Shown piece by piece: positions 20,983-31,596 of a stretch of DNA of 64,000 nt (within the stretch, counting starts at the first letter, position 1; each line of letters opens with the position of its first letter). The stretch lies in contig CM043967.1 in the NCBI GenBank assembly GCA_014529385.2, positions 128,129,182 through 128,193,181 on the forward strand, in the 5' to 3' direction. The DNA comes from Adiantum capillus-veneris. Taxonomy: Eukaryota; Streptophyta; Polypodiopsida; Polypodiales; Pteridaceae. The position numbers were made by a program, and so were the translations under genes. The notes beneath the pieces were generated by a model. It ran no database searches, was not told the origin of the DNA, and saw nothing but the letters and a program-made list of their open reading frames with translations.

Positions 20983-21701
20983 CCAAGCATGAGAGGGAGG
21001 ATATACTCTCCCACACACACATTCTCTCATTGTGTGGAAGGCAAAATGCAAGAGCTCCATCTCCTTCTCCAAGTTTGTTGAGAAGTGGAGAGCCTACACC
21101 AACACTCTTGTCTATGGAATGCAAATCCAACCAAGAGCCATGCTTCAATGCTTAAGCTTGCCATCTTCTTCATCTTCATTACTATGCTATTATGCTATGC
21201 TAAGAAATAAGAGTGATGATAAGCAAGGAACTATTTCTTTCTCCTATGGCATGTTTCCCTACCCTCATTCCCCGCTAGCTCGCTCCACCTTCGAAGGTGT
21301 TTGAGGCCTTGGGACTGAGGCTTGGGATAGTTAATGCTTTTTGCAAAGTTTATGTTAAGCTCGTGATACATGAAGCTTTCCATCTTCATTGCATCACCAA
21401 GGTCACAAGGAACACAAAAATTGTATTGTAACAGTCTCTCTTAATGGGAGAATCTATAATACAAACATCTTTTGGAGGGGGGGCCGGCTCCAAGTAAATC
21501 CAGTCCTCATCTATTGTCATGTTCTCTAATACTCTCTTTCTTGCAAAAGTATTGTTCATGCCAAGTTAATTAGGTACTATTTTTATGTTGCTACCATCAA
21601 TTAAGTTCACCCTCCAAGTTCTCAAAGTAATCTCACAAAAATGCTCACTCTAATTCTCCTAATTCCGCTATTCTCAAAGTGGATAGGCCATTTCCATTAC
21701 A
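20191..21701 (+). repeat. Element A 5' LTR (about 1.5 kb)
   Basis: Begins TGTCATAA and ends CCATTACA. It matches the 3' LTR of B (58124-59715) along its length and the LTR remnant at 29952-30670. It contains (GA)25 at 20929-20978. Confidence 0.85.
20929..20978. repeat. (GA)25 microsatellite inside LTR
   Basis: Perfect GA tract in the A 5' LTR. B's LTR has at most a short purine run ('gagagaggggggg') near the corresponding place, so the tract appears to have expanded in A. Confidence 0.9.
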
Positions 21702-21702
21702 T

Positions 21703-21714
21703 TGGTATCAGAGC
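21703..21714 (+). other. Primer-binding site, initiator methionine tRNA
   Basis: TGGTATCAGAGC one base after the LTR. It is complementary to the 3' end of plant initiator tRNA-Met, the usual primer of Ty1/copia and chromovirus elements. Confidence 0.9.
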
Positions 21715-22170
21715 ATTTGGTTTCTCTTTTCTTGATTAAGAAGAGAGGTCCTTAAGTAGCCTATTAATGTTTGAATTATTAATTATACTAGGTTAAGTGG
21801 GACTGGGATCTATTATTAATTTTGTTGAGCCTATGTGGGATATGGTGCACACCTCGGGAGATTTGGTCTTAATAATGGAGTCTTCTTAGACTTACCTACG
21901 TCTTTACCATTATTGAGCCATAAGAAGTCCAAAAGGAGCTATCCCTCGACAGCTTTGCTATGTTAGACCCACTCCACTACTCTCTATAACTAACCAATTC
22001 GAGCCGTGGGTGTAGATACTTAAGTGCCTATTTTCAAAGCCTAAGAGAAGTAGCAACTAAGGTTTTGAATTGCCAAAGCATACACTAAGTAAACACATAA
22101 GTTTAATTAACATGGATGGCAATAACCAACAGGTTAGAATAAACACTGATAACTTTGATTTTGCACATGA

Positions 22171-22213
<43 letters not shown>

Positions 22214-22928
22214 GCAGAGAACAGCAACACATATCCTTATTGCCATCAGTTTGTCTTTATTCCCATTCATGCCTGCTTAGTAGACCACATGTTCTTGTGT
22301 CTCTTTAAGCTGCATAAGTGACAATTGGCTGCAGTTAAAACCAATGTTAGGAAAACCGGTCTAATGTATTTTAACCGGTTGAAATTCTTTAATCCTGGTA
22401 CCTTGTAGTGAAGAACAACCGATAGAATTTCAAGTTTGTCCTTATTTTCTTTGGTTAGCAAAAAAGTATTTTTCTAGCCCTAGTTGAAAGCCTCTCTATC
22501 TCTCTAAAAAAAAGCTCTTGAAACAGTCTGCGCCATTGTGGATTGTTTTGAAAGTTTTTTTTAAGTTTTTAGACGTTTTCTAAATGCCTCTACCCTACGA
22601 GTCTTGCCAACACTATCTCTATCTGTAGTATGTACCATGCCGATTCGACATCAACTGCATATCTAATGCATGCATGCATCTTGCCATGATTCGTCTCCTA
22701 TTCCTTTTTTAAAATTGGGTAACACCTACTGGAATATTAGGAAATGGCGCTTCTTGTCCACGTCTGTCTATTGTGGCAACGTGCCGAGAGCATGAGAGAT
22801 TCCTAAAAATGAGCTCGTTATTCCCCAGCATGTGAGGCTATGGAAGCTTGCCCTGCATGTTGTCGTCTTCTTTTGCTCCTCTCTCTCTCTCTCTCTCTCT
22901 CTCGCTCTTGCTCGCTCTCTCTCTCTCG
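21715..22928 (+). other. Element A leader, first part
   Basis: No coding motif. (CT)19 lies at 22174-22211, and a hairpin-forming motif at about 22508-22556 ('cttgaaacagtc' with a downstream 'gattgttttgaaag'). An interrupted (CT)n is at 22878-22927. Confidence 0.5.
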
Positions 22929-23336
22929 GATTTTGACACCCCCTCTCTCTCTGATCAGTTAATGTGTAGCCCTATCTCTCTCTATTTAAAACCAAAAAAA
23001 AACTACTGGAAACAATCCGCGTCAACGTGGACTGTTTCCAGTAGATTTTTTTCCCCTCTACACCAAATCTCCCCTCTCTCTCACTCGCTCTTGCTCTCCG
23101 GCCTTTTCTCTTTCTCATCAATTAATGTGCAGCTCTCTCTATTAAAAACGAAAAATAGTTTTTTTTCCCTCTACACCAGATCGCTCAATAATGCTGATGG
23201 CTTCTAGACGCAGAACAAGTTTCCCAGCCCAAGCTTACCTTGTGGAAGAGCATTCTCTCTCTCCCCTCTTTGATTGCACATCACGAGTTACAGGAAACAA
23301 GCTAGCTGCCACTGCATGCATTCTCTCTCTCTCCCG

Positions 23337-23355
23337 CCCCCCCCCCCCCCCCCCC
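23337..23355. repeat. Poly-C run (copy 1)
   Basis: 19 C in a row followed by AACACACACA. Copy 2 has 15 C (24536-24550). Confidence 0.9.
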
Positions 23356-23648
23356 AACACACACACAACGGCGTTGTTTGCGGTTTCTTTTAGAAATTCT
23401 TGCACCTGCTGCATAGAGCCCAATACCCATCGTATTCAAGAAAGAGAAGGCATGTGCCTTGCTAATACCTTCATCCATGGTGTCACAATAAGTAGGAACA
23501 CCATAAGAAGGCAAATAAACCTGCGCTGATGGTAGTGTAGCTGAATCGGGCATGCAAAGGGGGTACATTCTCCAGACAAGCGGCAACCATTCCAGGTGCG
23601 CACGCACACACGCGCCAACAGCAACCCACATTCCATTAGTCTCGTTCG

Positions 23649-23688
<40 letters not shown>

Positions 23689-23690
23689 TA
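23649..23690. repeat. (CT)n microsatellite, copy 1
   Basis: Interrupted once by GTCT. The counterpart in copy 2 is at about 24850-24884. Confidence 0.9.
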
Positions 23691-24848
23691 GCTACACACG
23701 TGCCACTGATTAGCCCTCTCATCGGCGGGACTGTTTCCAGTAGTTCTTTTTTATTTTTATTGAGAAGAGACGCTAAGAGAATACAGACGGGATAAGCAAA
23801 GTAGGGAAGGCTTGAGTTGAATTTTGATAATTGAAACTTCTTGTGTCTCGCGGACAGCATATTAGTTATGGCAGCTATGCTTACAACGCAGCTCACCAAA
23901 GTTGTCGTCATATTTTTGAACACGCTTTGGTGGGTGGATAAGAAGCTAAGCTAAGTAGGCTCAAGCAGGATGGAAGGAAGCTCATGGTTATACTACCCCC
24001 TACTTTGGCTACCATGTCGGCCCTAGTGATCGCACCATGCTTCACTATGGGCCAACCCGTTTTAAGCATCTATATGACATCTCCAATGGCGTGTTCCCTC
24101 ATACTCAGATCTGCAAGAGAGCCAGTGTGAGAGATTTTGACACCCCCTCTCTCTCTGATCAGTTAATGTTAGCCCATCTCTCTCTATTAAAACAAAAAAA
24201 ACTACTGGAAACAGTCCGCGTCAACGTGGACTGTTTCAGTATATTTTTTCCCCTCTACACCAAATCTCCCCTCTCTCTCACTCGCTCTTGCTCTCGGCCT
24301 TTTCTCTTCTCATCAATTAATGTGCAGCTCTCTCTATTAAAAACGAAAAATAGTTTTTTTTCCCTCTACACCAGATCGCTCAATAATGCTGATGGCTTCT
24401 AGACGCAGAACAAGTTTCCCAGCCCAAGCTTACCTTGTGGAAGAGCATTCTCTCTCTCCCCTCTTTTGATTGCACATCACGAGTTACAGGAAACAAGCTA
24501 GCTGCCACTGCATGCATTTCTCTCTCTCTCTCCCGCCCCCCCCCCCCCCCAACACACACACAACGGCGTTGTTTGCGGTTTCTTTTAGAAATTCTTGCAC
24601 CTGCTGCATAGAGCCCAATACCCATCGTATTCAAGAAAGAGAAGGCATGTGCCTTGCTAATACCTTCATCCATGGTGTCACAATAAGTAGGAACACCATC
24701 AAGAAGGCAAATAAACCTGCGCTGATGGGTAGTGTAGCTGAATCGGGCATGCAAAGGGGGTACATTCTCCAGACAAGCGGCAACCATTCCAGGTGCGCAC
24801 GCACACACGCGCCAACAGCAACCACATTCCATTAGTCTCGTTCGTCAG

Positions 24849-24881
<33 letters not shown>

Positions 24882-25553
24882 TCTAGCTAGTACACAACGT
24901 GCCACTGATTAGCCCTCTCATCGGCGGGGACTGTTTCCAGTAGTTCTTTTTTATTTTTTATTGAGAGAGAGGCACGTTTCTAAGAGAATACAGACGGGAT
25001 AAGCAAAGTAGGGAAGGCTTGAGTTGAATTTTTGATAATTGAAACTTCTTTGTGTCTCGCGGACAAGCATATAGTTATGGCAGCTATGCTTACAACGCAG
25101 CTCACCAAAGTTGTCGTCAAGCTATTTTTGAACACGCTTTGGTGGGTGGATAGAGAAGCTAAGCTAAGTAGGCTCAAGCAGTGGATGGAAGGAAGCTCAT
25201 GGTTATACTACCCCCTACTTTGGCTACCATGTCGGCCCTAGTGATCGCACCATGCTTCACTATGGGCCAACCCGTTTTAAGCATCTATATGACATCTCCA
25301 ATGGCGTGTTCCCTCATACTCAGATCTGCAAGAGAGCCAGTGTGAGAGATACACATTTTTTATGAGATTGAGATGGCAAGGCTCTGGCTGCGGAGGATGA
25401 AGCCCAACTCCCTGACGTTAGGGAGGTGATGTGATGCAGCCACTTTGAGGAGATTTGCATGGTGCAGTGCAATGTCCAAGCATTATTTCATTCCTTGGTC
25501 GATAGCCTCTGCACAGCTCAGAAGCGCAGGGGAGGGATGAGAACAAGGCCTTT

Positions 25554-25556
<3 letters not shown>

Positions 25557-25603
<47 letters not shown>
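25557..25603. repeat. (GA)n microsatellite
   Basis: About 23 units in the element A leader, outside the duplicated unit. Confidence 0.95.
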
Positions 25604-25604
<1 letters not shown>

Positions 25605-25845
25605 AGAGCACATTTTGCAAACATACTAAATTCCCTTTATGGTAGATTCAAATAGGACTCCATTTTCATGAATTTTCTAAGCGAATTTTCTCCTTCTCCC
25701 CCTCCTTTTTATTGGCTATTTTGATTTTTCAACATCCAATGCTCATCCAAAACATTCGTGATAAAATTGGCTCAAGGCTACGCTAAGGCACACTTTTCTC
25801 GAAGAGTGGTCGGCGTGGTAGCAACATCAAAATTCCAAGTTTTGG

Positions 25846-25847
<2 letters not shown>

Positions 25848-25908
<61 letters not shown>

Positions 25909-26137
25909 GCATGGTAGTGACATCAAACCTTCAAAAACTAAAGAAAAAAGCCTAAAATAATCGTGAGAGAGAGAGAGAGAGAGAGTCGGCATGGGGTTTG
26001 CATCAAACCTCCAAAAACAAAAAAAAAACCCTCAAAGAGTTCTCCAAAAACAAAAAATAAAATAAAACCCTAAAACAATCCATGTTGACTGTTTCAAGGG
26101 GTTCTTTTTTTTGGGAGGTTTGATGCCACCACCATAC

Positions 26138-26201
<64 letters not shown>
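25848..26201. mobile_element. Foldback or MITE-like element with (GA)n/(CT)n arms
   Basis: The left arm is (GA)n (25848-25904) followed by 'tcaggcatggtagtgacatc'. The right arm, read in reverse complement, is (GA)n followed by 'gcggtatggtggtggcatc' (26105-26201). Both then continue 'aaacct(t/c)c'. Inside are a second (GA) block (25965-25985) with another copy of the arm sequence, and a 'gttgactgtttcaa' motif. The structure could fold into a long stem. No target duplication seen. Confidence 0.5.
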
Positions 26202-26273
26202 GCTCGATGTTTGTGAGAAAGTCGCTCGGTTTTATGTTCGCTCCCTGTTTGGTAAGACTCCCGACAAGGCCTA

Positions 26274-27066
26274 TTGACCTTCATCCAAAAATTTGGTGCG
26301 GGCTTTGGAGATGAGGGCTTCATGGAGTCCTCCAAGCTACGCCATGTAGCTATGCTCTTCCAAAAATTGACTCTTCAATGGTGGTCTAGCCTTTGTGGCA
26401 ACGGTGAAGCCCCAAAGGCATGGAAAACTCTACGATTTTCCATTATGAAGAAATTCCTTGCAAGCAATAAGCAATGCAAAGGAAAAAGTGTTCACCGAAT
26501 GGTGGAGTTTGAGGCTCTCTCTCATGAGTCTATCCACAAATATGTGGAAAAGTTTTGGGATTTACATCTCAAGGCTACTATCTTTCAAAAGATAGACTTT
26601 GTCGAGCAAAAGCAATAATTATGTGTAGGATTACCTGAAGAGATGGCCGAGTATGTCAGCTCTCAATGACCTAGTTCTCTCAACAAAGTAATCTACCATA
26701 CCATGGTTTCTTCATGCATCAATTTCCAAAAAGGGGCTAGAAGGAATGTCAAGCCCATGGAAAATAAAGACAAAAGTGATGCAAAGGGAAAAATTAATGC
26801 CCAAAATTCTTCCCAAGGCCATTCCAACAATAGCAACAACAATCGGTCCAAGGAGAAAGCAGTTTACAAAGGTAAAAATAAACTCTCTCCCGAAGAGATT
26901 GAAACTTTTTGCAAGGATCACAAATGTTTTAAGTGTGGGGAGCAAGGAAATGGTTATTGTTCTTGACCCAAAAGAAAAGCTCGCAATGAGACTCCTAGAG
27001 CTTCCACCATTGAAGCTCCAAAAGAGGATGCTCATTGCAAAGGATCATCTCTCTCCTATGCTTGGG
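26274..27066 (+). pseudogene. Element A gag
   Basis: The open frame from about 26274 has 'GFMESSKLRHVAMLFQKL' and 'LQWWSSLCGNGEAPKAWKTL', the typical gag core (W..L......W..L...F). It is broken by TAA at 26616-26618, with more stops before 26700. The later part ('NNNRSKEKAVYKGKNKLSPE') is a basic linker ending in the zinc knuckle 'CFKCGEQGNGYCS', where Asn replaces the His of CCHC. A stop follows at about 26964. Gag would bind element RNA; this copy is non-functional. The first in-frame ATG is 26322, but the frame continues upstream, so the real start is probably lost. Confidence 0.75.
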
Positions 27067-27540
27067 GAAAGGTAAGGGAGCATGATGTCTACATCTTGTT
27101 TGACCCTGGCTCTACGCACAACTTCATATCAACAGAGTTGGCCACCAAGTTGGTCATTCAAGCTTTTGAGATGGGAGATATTATAACGGCTAACACAACT
27201 TTCAAGGGACAGCAAGCCTCCGTTACTCCCTTGATTGGGAAGTTGAGGCTTCATGTCCAAAGCTATGTCGACAAAGAAGATTTTTTCTCTCTCTCCTCTC
27301 CAACATGAGGATGCTATCCTAGGGGCGCCATGGTTTGATCACATGGCTGCCAACATGAAGTTCCTTGAGAGGAGAATCTACTTCACCTACAGGGGAAAGA
27401 ACATGTATATAGATGCTAATGAGTCTGGTCGTACTATACCACTTGTAAATCCTCTTGCCCTTGATAAATCAATGAAGAGCTCAGTTTCTACGTACATGAT
27501 TTTTTTCAAGGAGTCCCTAAAAGGTCGTAATGTTTCATGA
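27067..27540 (+). pseudogene. Element A protease region
   Basis: 'ILFDPGSTHNFIS' (about 27090-27130) is the retropepsin active-site loop with Pro in place of the usual Ser/Thr of D(S/T)G. 'DAILGAPWFDHMAANM' (27310-27357) matches the end of the domain. A 1-base shift inside a CT-rich run near 27290 breaks the frame. Protease would cleave the gag-pol polyprotein. Confidence 0.7.
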
Positions 27541-27543
27541 AAG

Positions 27544-28310
27544 GTGAGTGGTAGGAATCAAGAAGAGTTAGGCTTGTCTAACTTTCTAAAAGGATTCCAA
27601 GATGTGTTCATCGATGATATCCCTATGGACTTACCTCCAAAACAAGGGGATGATGACCATCGAATTGAGCTCCTATCAGGAAGCTCACTACCTAAGAAAC
27701 CTCCTTATCGAGTTTCCCAAGCTCAACAAGAGGATATCATGAGGCAAGTACAAGAATTGGTAGACAAAGGGATGGTGAGTCCTAGCTCCTCTCCCTTTTG
27801 TTCTCCAGTCCTTTTAATGCAAAAGAAAGATGGAACATACCGCATGGGTGTGGACTATTAGACACTAAACCATATCACTATCAAAAACACATTTCTCGTA
27901 TCCCGGATAGAAAATCTATTTGATAAACTACAAGGATCTACCTACTTCAATAAGATTTACCTTAAAAGTGGCTATCATCAAATAAGGATAGTGCAGGAAG
28001 ATATCCTAAAGACCGCGTTTCATACAACGTTTGGTTTTTATGAATATCTAGTCATTCCTTTTGGCTTGACCAATGCACCTGCCACATTCAATCCTTTGAT
28101 GGAGAAAATATTAGACCCACCGCAAGTTCACTGGAGTGTTCTTTGATGATATCATCATCTACTCCAAGTCCTTGGAGGAACACAAGCATCATATCCAAGT
28201 GATTTTTCAAGCATTGAGGGAGAACAATGTTTTTCTCAACCAAAAGAAAAGAAATTTTTCCTTCAAGAGATTCAATACTTAGGTCATATTATCTCTAGAG
28301 ATGGTATTCG
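27544..28310 (+). pseudogene. Element A reverse transcriptase
   Basis: RT landmarks in order: 'LPKKPPYRVSQAQQEDIM', 'VSPSSSPFCSPVLLMQKKDG', a TAG stop at 27859-27861, 'TYFNKIYLKSGYHQIRI', 'YLVIPFGLTNAPATFN', then after a frame change 'FFDDIIIYSKSLEEHK' (catalytic DD). Another frame change occurs around 28250. Sequence and order are those of Ty3/gypsy RT and very close to B. Confidence 0.8.
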
Positions 28311-28311
28311 T

Positions 28312-28910
28312 ATGGATCCATCGAAGTCAGAGGTAATAAAAGCATGGCCTAATCCAAGGAATCTACATGAGCTAAGAAGATTTATTGGTATGTGTGCATA
28401 CTATAGATGCTTCATAGAAAAAATTTCTCAAATAGCAGGACAATTACATGACTTAACAAAGAAGAATGTTAAGTATTCATGGACTGGTAAGGAGCAAAAA
28501 GACGCTCAAAGAGAAGCTTACCTCCTGTCAATTAGTTCTCATGTTTCTGGATCTCTCAAAACCATTTGAGGTCCAATGTGATGCTTGTGGTGATTGCCTT
28601 CGAGTAGTCTTGCTTCAAGAAGGGCATGCCATAGCATATGAGAGTCGAAGACTCAATACGCATGAATAGTTCTTGGGAGTTTATGAGAAAGAGCTTTTAG
28701 CTATTCTACATGCCCTAGACGCATGGAAGCACTATCTATTGGGGACTCCATTCACTTTACGATCAAACTATGAAAGTCTCAAGTACTTCATGATGCAAAC
28801 AAAGATTTCCGACAAACAAATGAGGTGGGCAGATTTTCTTTCGCAATTTAATTTCCACATTGCTCACATTGCTGGTAAGCACAATCAAGTGGCTGATGCA
28901 CTTTCACGAC
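28312..28910 (+). pseudogene. Element A RT connection and RNase H
   Basis: 'ELRRFIGMCAYYRCFIEKI' (thumb/connection), then 'KPFEVQCDACGDCLRVVLLQ' and 'YESRRLNTHE' of RNase H. A TAG follows at 28667-28669, then 'YEKELLAILHALDAWKHYL' in the same frame. 'HIAGKHNQVADALSRRP' marks the end. RNase H removes the RNA strand after first-strand synthesis. Confidence 0.8.
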
Positions 28911-29945
28911 GACCAAAAGTTAATGATGTGTCTATAGCAACTCACAATGATCTATCTTCTTTGATAGATGAGTATGCTACTGACCCTGACTTTAAAGAAA
29001 TAATGTCAGCCCTTGCTTTAAGGAAGAAAGAGAAACCATTCACCTTGCAGGATGGTTATCTTCTCCATGGAAATAGGCTATGTGCTACCCACTCCCTTCG
29101 TGAGAAATTCATGTATGAATCCCATGCTCATCCATATGTGGGGCATGGAGGCATTCAACCTACTCTGCCAGGAGTACATACGTACTTTTACTTTTATTGG
29201 CCTACCATGAAGGTGGACATACAAGAGTATGTTTCCAATTGTGTGGTATGCCAAAAGACCAAGTATGATAGAGGGAAGCAACCTAGATTACTCCAGCCAT
29301 TTCCAATCCCTAATTCACTATGGGAGTATATCCATGGATTTTATCTTTGGATTACCCAAGTCTATCCATGGGAATATGGGAATATGGACAATAGTCAACA
29401 GGTTTAGCAAGCAAGCACACTTTATCCCTGTCAAGAAGACTATTAAGGCACACCAACTGGAAACTCTTTTCATATCCCAGATTTTTAAACACCATGGATT
29501 ACCAACATCCATCGTGTCAGATAGACATCCTAGAATGACCAGTAATTTATGGAAAGGTCTCTTCAAAAATTTAGGTACAAGATTGAATTTCTCTTCGGCA
29601 TATACCCACAAATAGATGGCCAAAGTGAGATAGTCAATCTTATGATTCTTGATCTACTAAGACCTATGTTATAGAAGTAGATCAATGCTCACAATGGGAA
29701 GAGTACTTACCTCTCGTAGAGTATGCGTATAGTATCACTATTCATACTTCTACGGGAAAAGCACCTTTTGAAATCATAGAGGGAAGACCTAAAAGTCCCT
29801 TGCTACTTAAAGTACATGGAAAGATTGCTACCGATGAGTATAGTCGTGACCTGCCAAGCATCTTCTTAAAATATTAAGGAGGCTATATCCATCTCTCAAC
29901 TAAGGCAAAAAGCTTCTGCTGACAAGCACAAAAGGGCCTTAACCT
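28911..29945 (+). pseudogene. Element A integrase, truncated
   Basis: The HHCC zinc region ('CVVCQKTKYDRGKQ', near 29240-29285) and catalytic-core pieces ('RFSKQAHFIPVKKTIKAHQ', 'GLPTSIVSDRHPRMTSN', then 'FSSAYTHK' where HPQTDGQSE is expected) are spread over two or more frames. Homology to B continues, with many stops, to about 29945. There it joins LTR sequence directly, so the C-terminal part and chromodomain are missing. Confidence 0.75.
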
Positions 29946-29951
29946 TTAAAA

Positions 29952-30670
29952 GAGGGGGGGTATACTCTCCCACACACACACACACACACACACACACATT
30001 CTCTTATTGTGTGGAGTGAAAAATGCAAGAGCTCCATCTCCTTCTCCAAGTTTGTTGAGAAGTGGAGAGCCTACACCAACACTCTTGGCTATGAAATGCA
30101 AATCCAACCAGAGCCATGCTTCAATGCTTAAGATTTGCATCTTCTTCATATTCATTACTATGCTATTATGCTATGTTAAGCAAGAAGAGTGATGATAAGT
30201 GAGGAACTATTTCTTTATCCTATGGGATGTTTCTTCTTCCTCTTCCCTACCCTCATTCCCTGCTAGCTCTCTCCACCTTCGAAGGTGTTTGAGGCCTTGG
30301 TACTGAGGCTTGGGATAGTTAATGTTTTTTGCAAAGTTTATATTAAGCTCGTGATGCATGAAGCTTTCCATCTTCATGAACACAAATATTGTATTGTAAC
30401 AAAGTCTCCCTTGATGGGAGAATCTATAATACAAACGCCTTTTGGAGAGGGGACTGGCTCCATGTAAATCCGGTCCTCATCTATTGTCATGTTCTCTAAT
30501 ACTCTCTCTCTTGCAAAAGTATTTTCATGCCAAGTTAATTAGGTACTATATTTACGTTTCTACAGTCAATTAAGTTCACCCTCCAAGTTCTCAAAGTAAT
30601 CTCACAAAAATGCTCGCTCTAATTCTCTTAATTCCGCTATTCTCAAAGTTCATAGGCCATTTCTATTACA
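29952..30670 (+). repeat. Element A 3' LTR, 5'-truncated
   Basis: Equivalent to about 20994-21701 of the 5' LTR and ends CTATTACA. It starts at the deletion junction next to (CA)n at 29971-29998. The shared 'gaggg' sequence at the junction suggests microhomology. Confidence 0.8.
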
Positions 30671-30675
30671 TCACA

Positions 30676-31596
30676 AATTTATCAATATACCTCATTATTA
30701 TGCATGATAAGAGGTAAAACCTGATAGAACTAACTAAAAAAGAAACATTTGCGCAAAAAACACAATTTATACAGTATACATTCTAATCATGTTACACCTT
30801 GTGATCTTGTAATTGGCTTGAGAATTGGCTGCCACTGCCCCCTTCTCATTCAGATTTGTCCCAGTCAACATAGGTTTGTGCAATGTGCATGGGCACGGAC
30901 ACCGTGTCTATGAAAGGCCGTGTAATGTGGCCTTACTATGCCAATGGAAGAGATGCATGGGGTAATAATATGTTGTGTAATATGTGGTTACTAGAGTGAC
31001 TTTTCAACGGATTTTATTGACGAGGATCCATCTATACTCCATGGTCTAAACAAAAGGAGTTGAAGATGGCACGCACATTTATTTGATTGCTGATTTGTTG
31101 AGTACACCAACTTGATTTTTGTTGATTTGATGTGTTTGGGTATCCACTTGTAATTTATTCGTGGAGGCTATTGATTTGGTTTCTTTGGTCTTCATTTCTA
31201 GGTTATCTTTGTATGTTGAGGTTGGTTGGACTCTTTGTGATTTGGCATCCATTGATAGTTGGGTTGGCTTGTTGGAGGTTGTTGTTGTTGTTTGGGTTTT
31301 CATTTCCAAGGATAACTATGTTGATGTTATGGAGATTTTGTTGTTGGGTAATGCTACCTAGTCTGGAATCCCATCGTTGGTGTGGTTGTTGGCATGGTAT
31401 CCATATCTGTTTAGGCTTATTTTCCATGATGGATTTTTTTCACCCATACCTATTTTATGGCTTGTCTGCTAAAATTTTGTGTAGGCTCAGTTTAGGCTTC
31501 ATTACTAATTATCATCCGTAACTATGGGATATACTTTCTAGATGTGATTGCTTTGTGCAAAAGGAGTGACATAAGAGGTTTTCTTAAGTTTGAACC
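30676..31596. other. Unassigned DNA between elements A and E
   Basis: No supported gene. The minus strand from 31427 to 31079 is Asn/Gln-rich in two frames, perhaps an old gag linker in opposite orientation. I do not claim it as coding. Confidence 0.3.

Larger units (their letters stand above)
22929..25350. repeat. 1.2-kb tandem duplication (two near-identical copies)
   Basis: Copy 1 (about 22929-24134) and copy 2 (about 24135-25350) share the same order of landmarks: 'gacaccccctctctctctga', the GAAACAGTCC hairpin, 'gctcaataatgctgatgg', a C-run, (CT)n, and 'ctgcaagagagccagtgtga'. Most differences are single-base indels, many in homopolymers or dinucleotide runs. The largest frames (22848-23207, 24037-24402, 24380-24832) are the same non-coding sequence read twice. 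Confidence 0.9.
20191..30670 (+). mobile_element. Element A: chromovirus-type Ty3/gypsy LTR retrotransposon, decayed
   Basis: Contains a complete 5' LTR, an initiator-Met-tRNA primer site, a 4.5-kb leader with insertions, gag-protease-RT-RNase H-integrase on the plus strand, and a truncated 3' LTR. The flanking 5-mers are TCAAA (20186-20190) and TCACA (30671-30675), a target duplication with one mismatch. The pol sequence is closely related to element B, which retains a chromodomain. In A the chromodomain, polypurine tract and first 0.8 kb of the 3' LTR are lost by a deletion near 29950. Many stops and frameshifts make it incapable of autonomous movement. Confidence 0.85.

Noticed and set aside
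22848-24835. Several 90-150 codon frames in the element A leader
   Set aside because: They fall on CT-rich, poly-C and duplicated non-coding sequence, overlap on both strands, and have no motif.
31079-31427. Asn/Gln-rich minus-strand ORF
   Set aside because: Two frames are equally Asn/Gln-rich, which points to CAA/AAC-rich sequence; no gag core or zinc knuckle could be placed.
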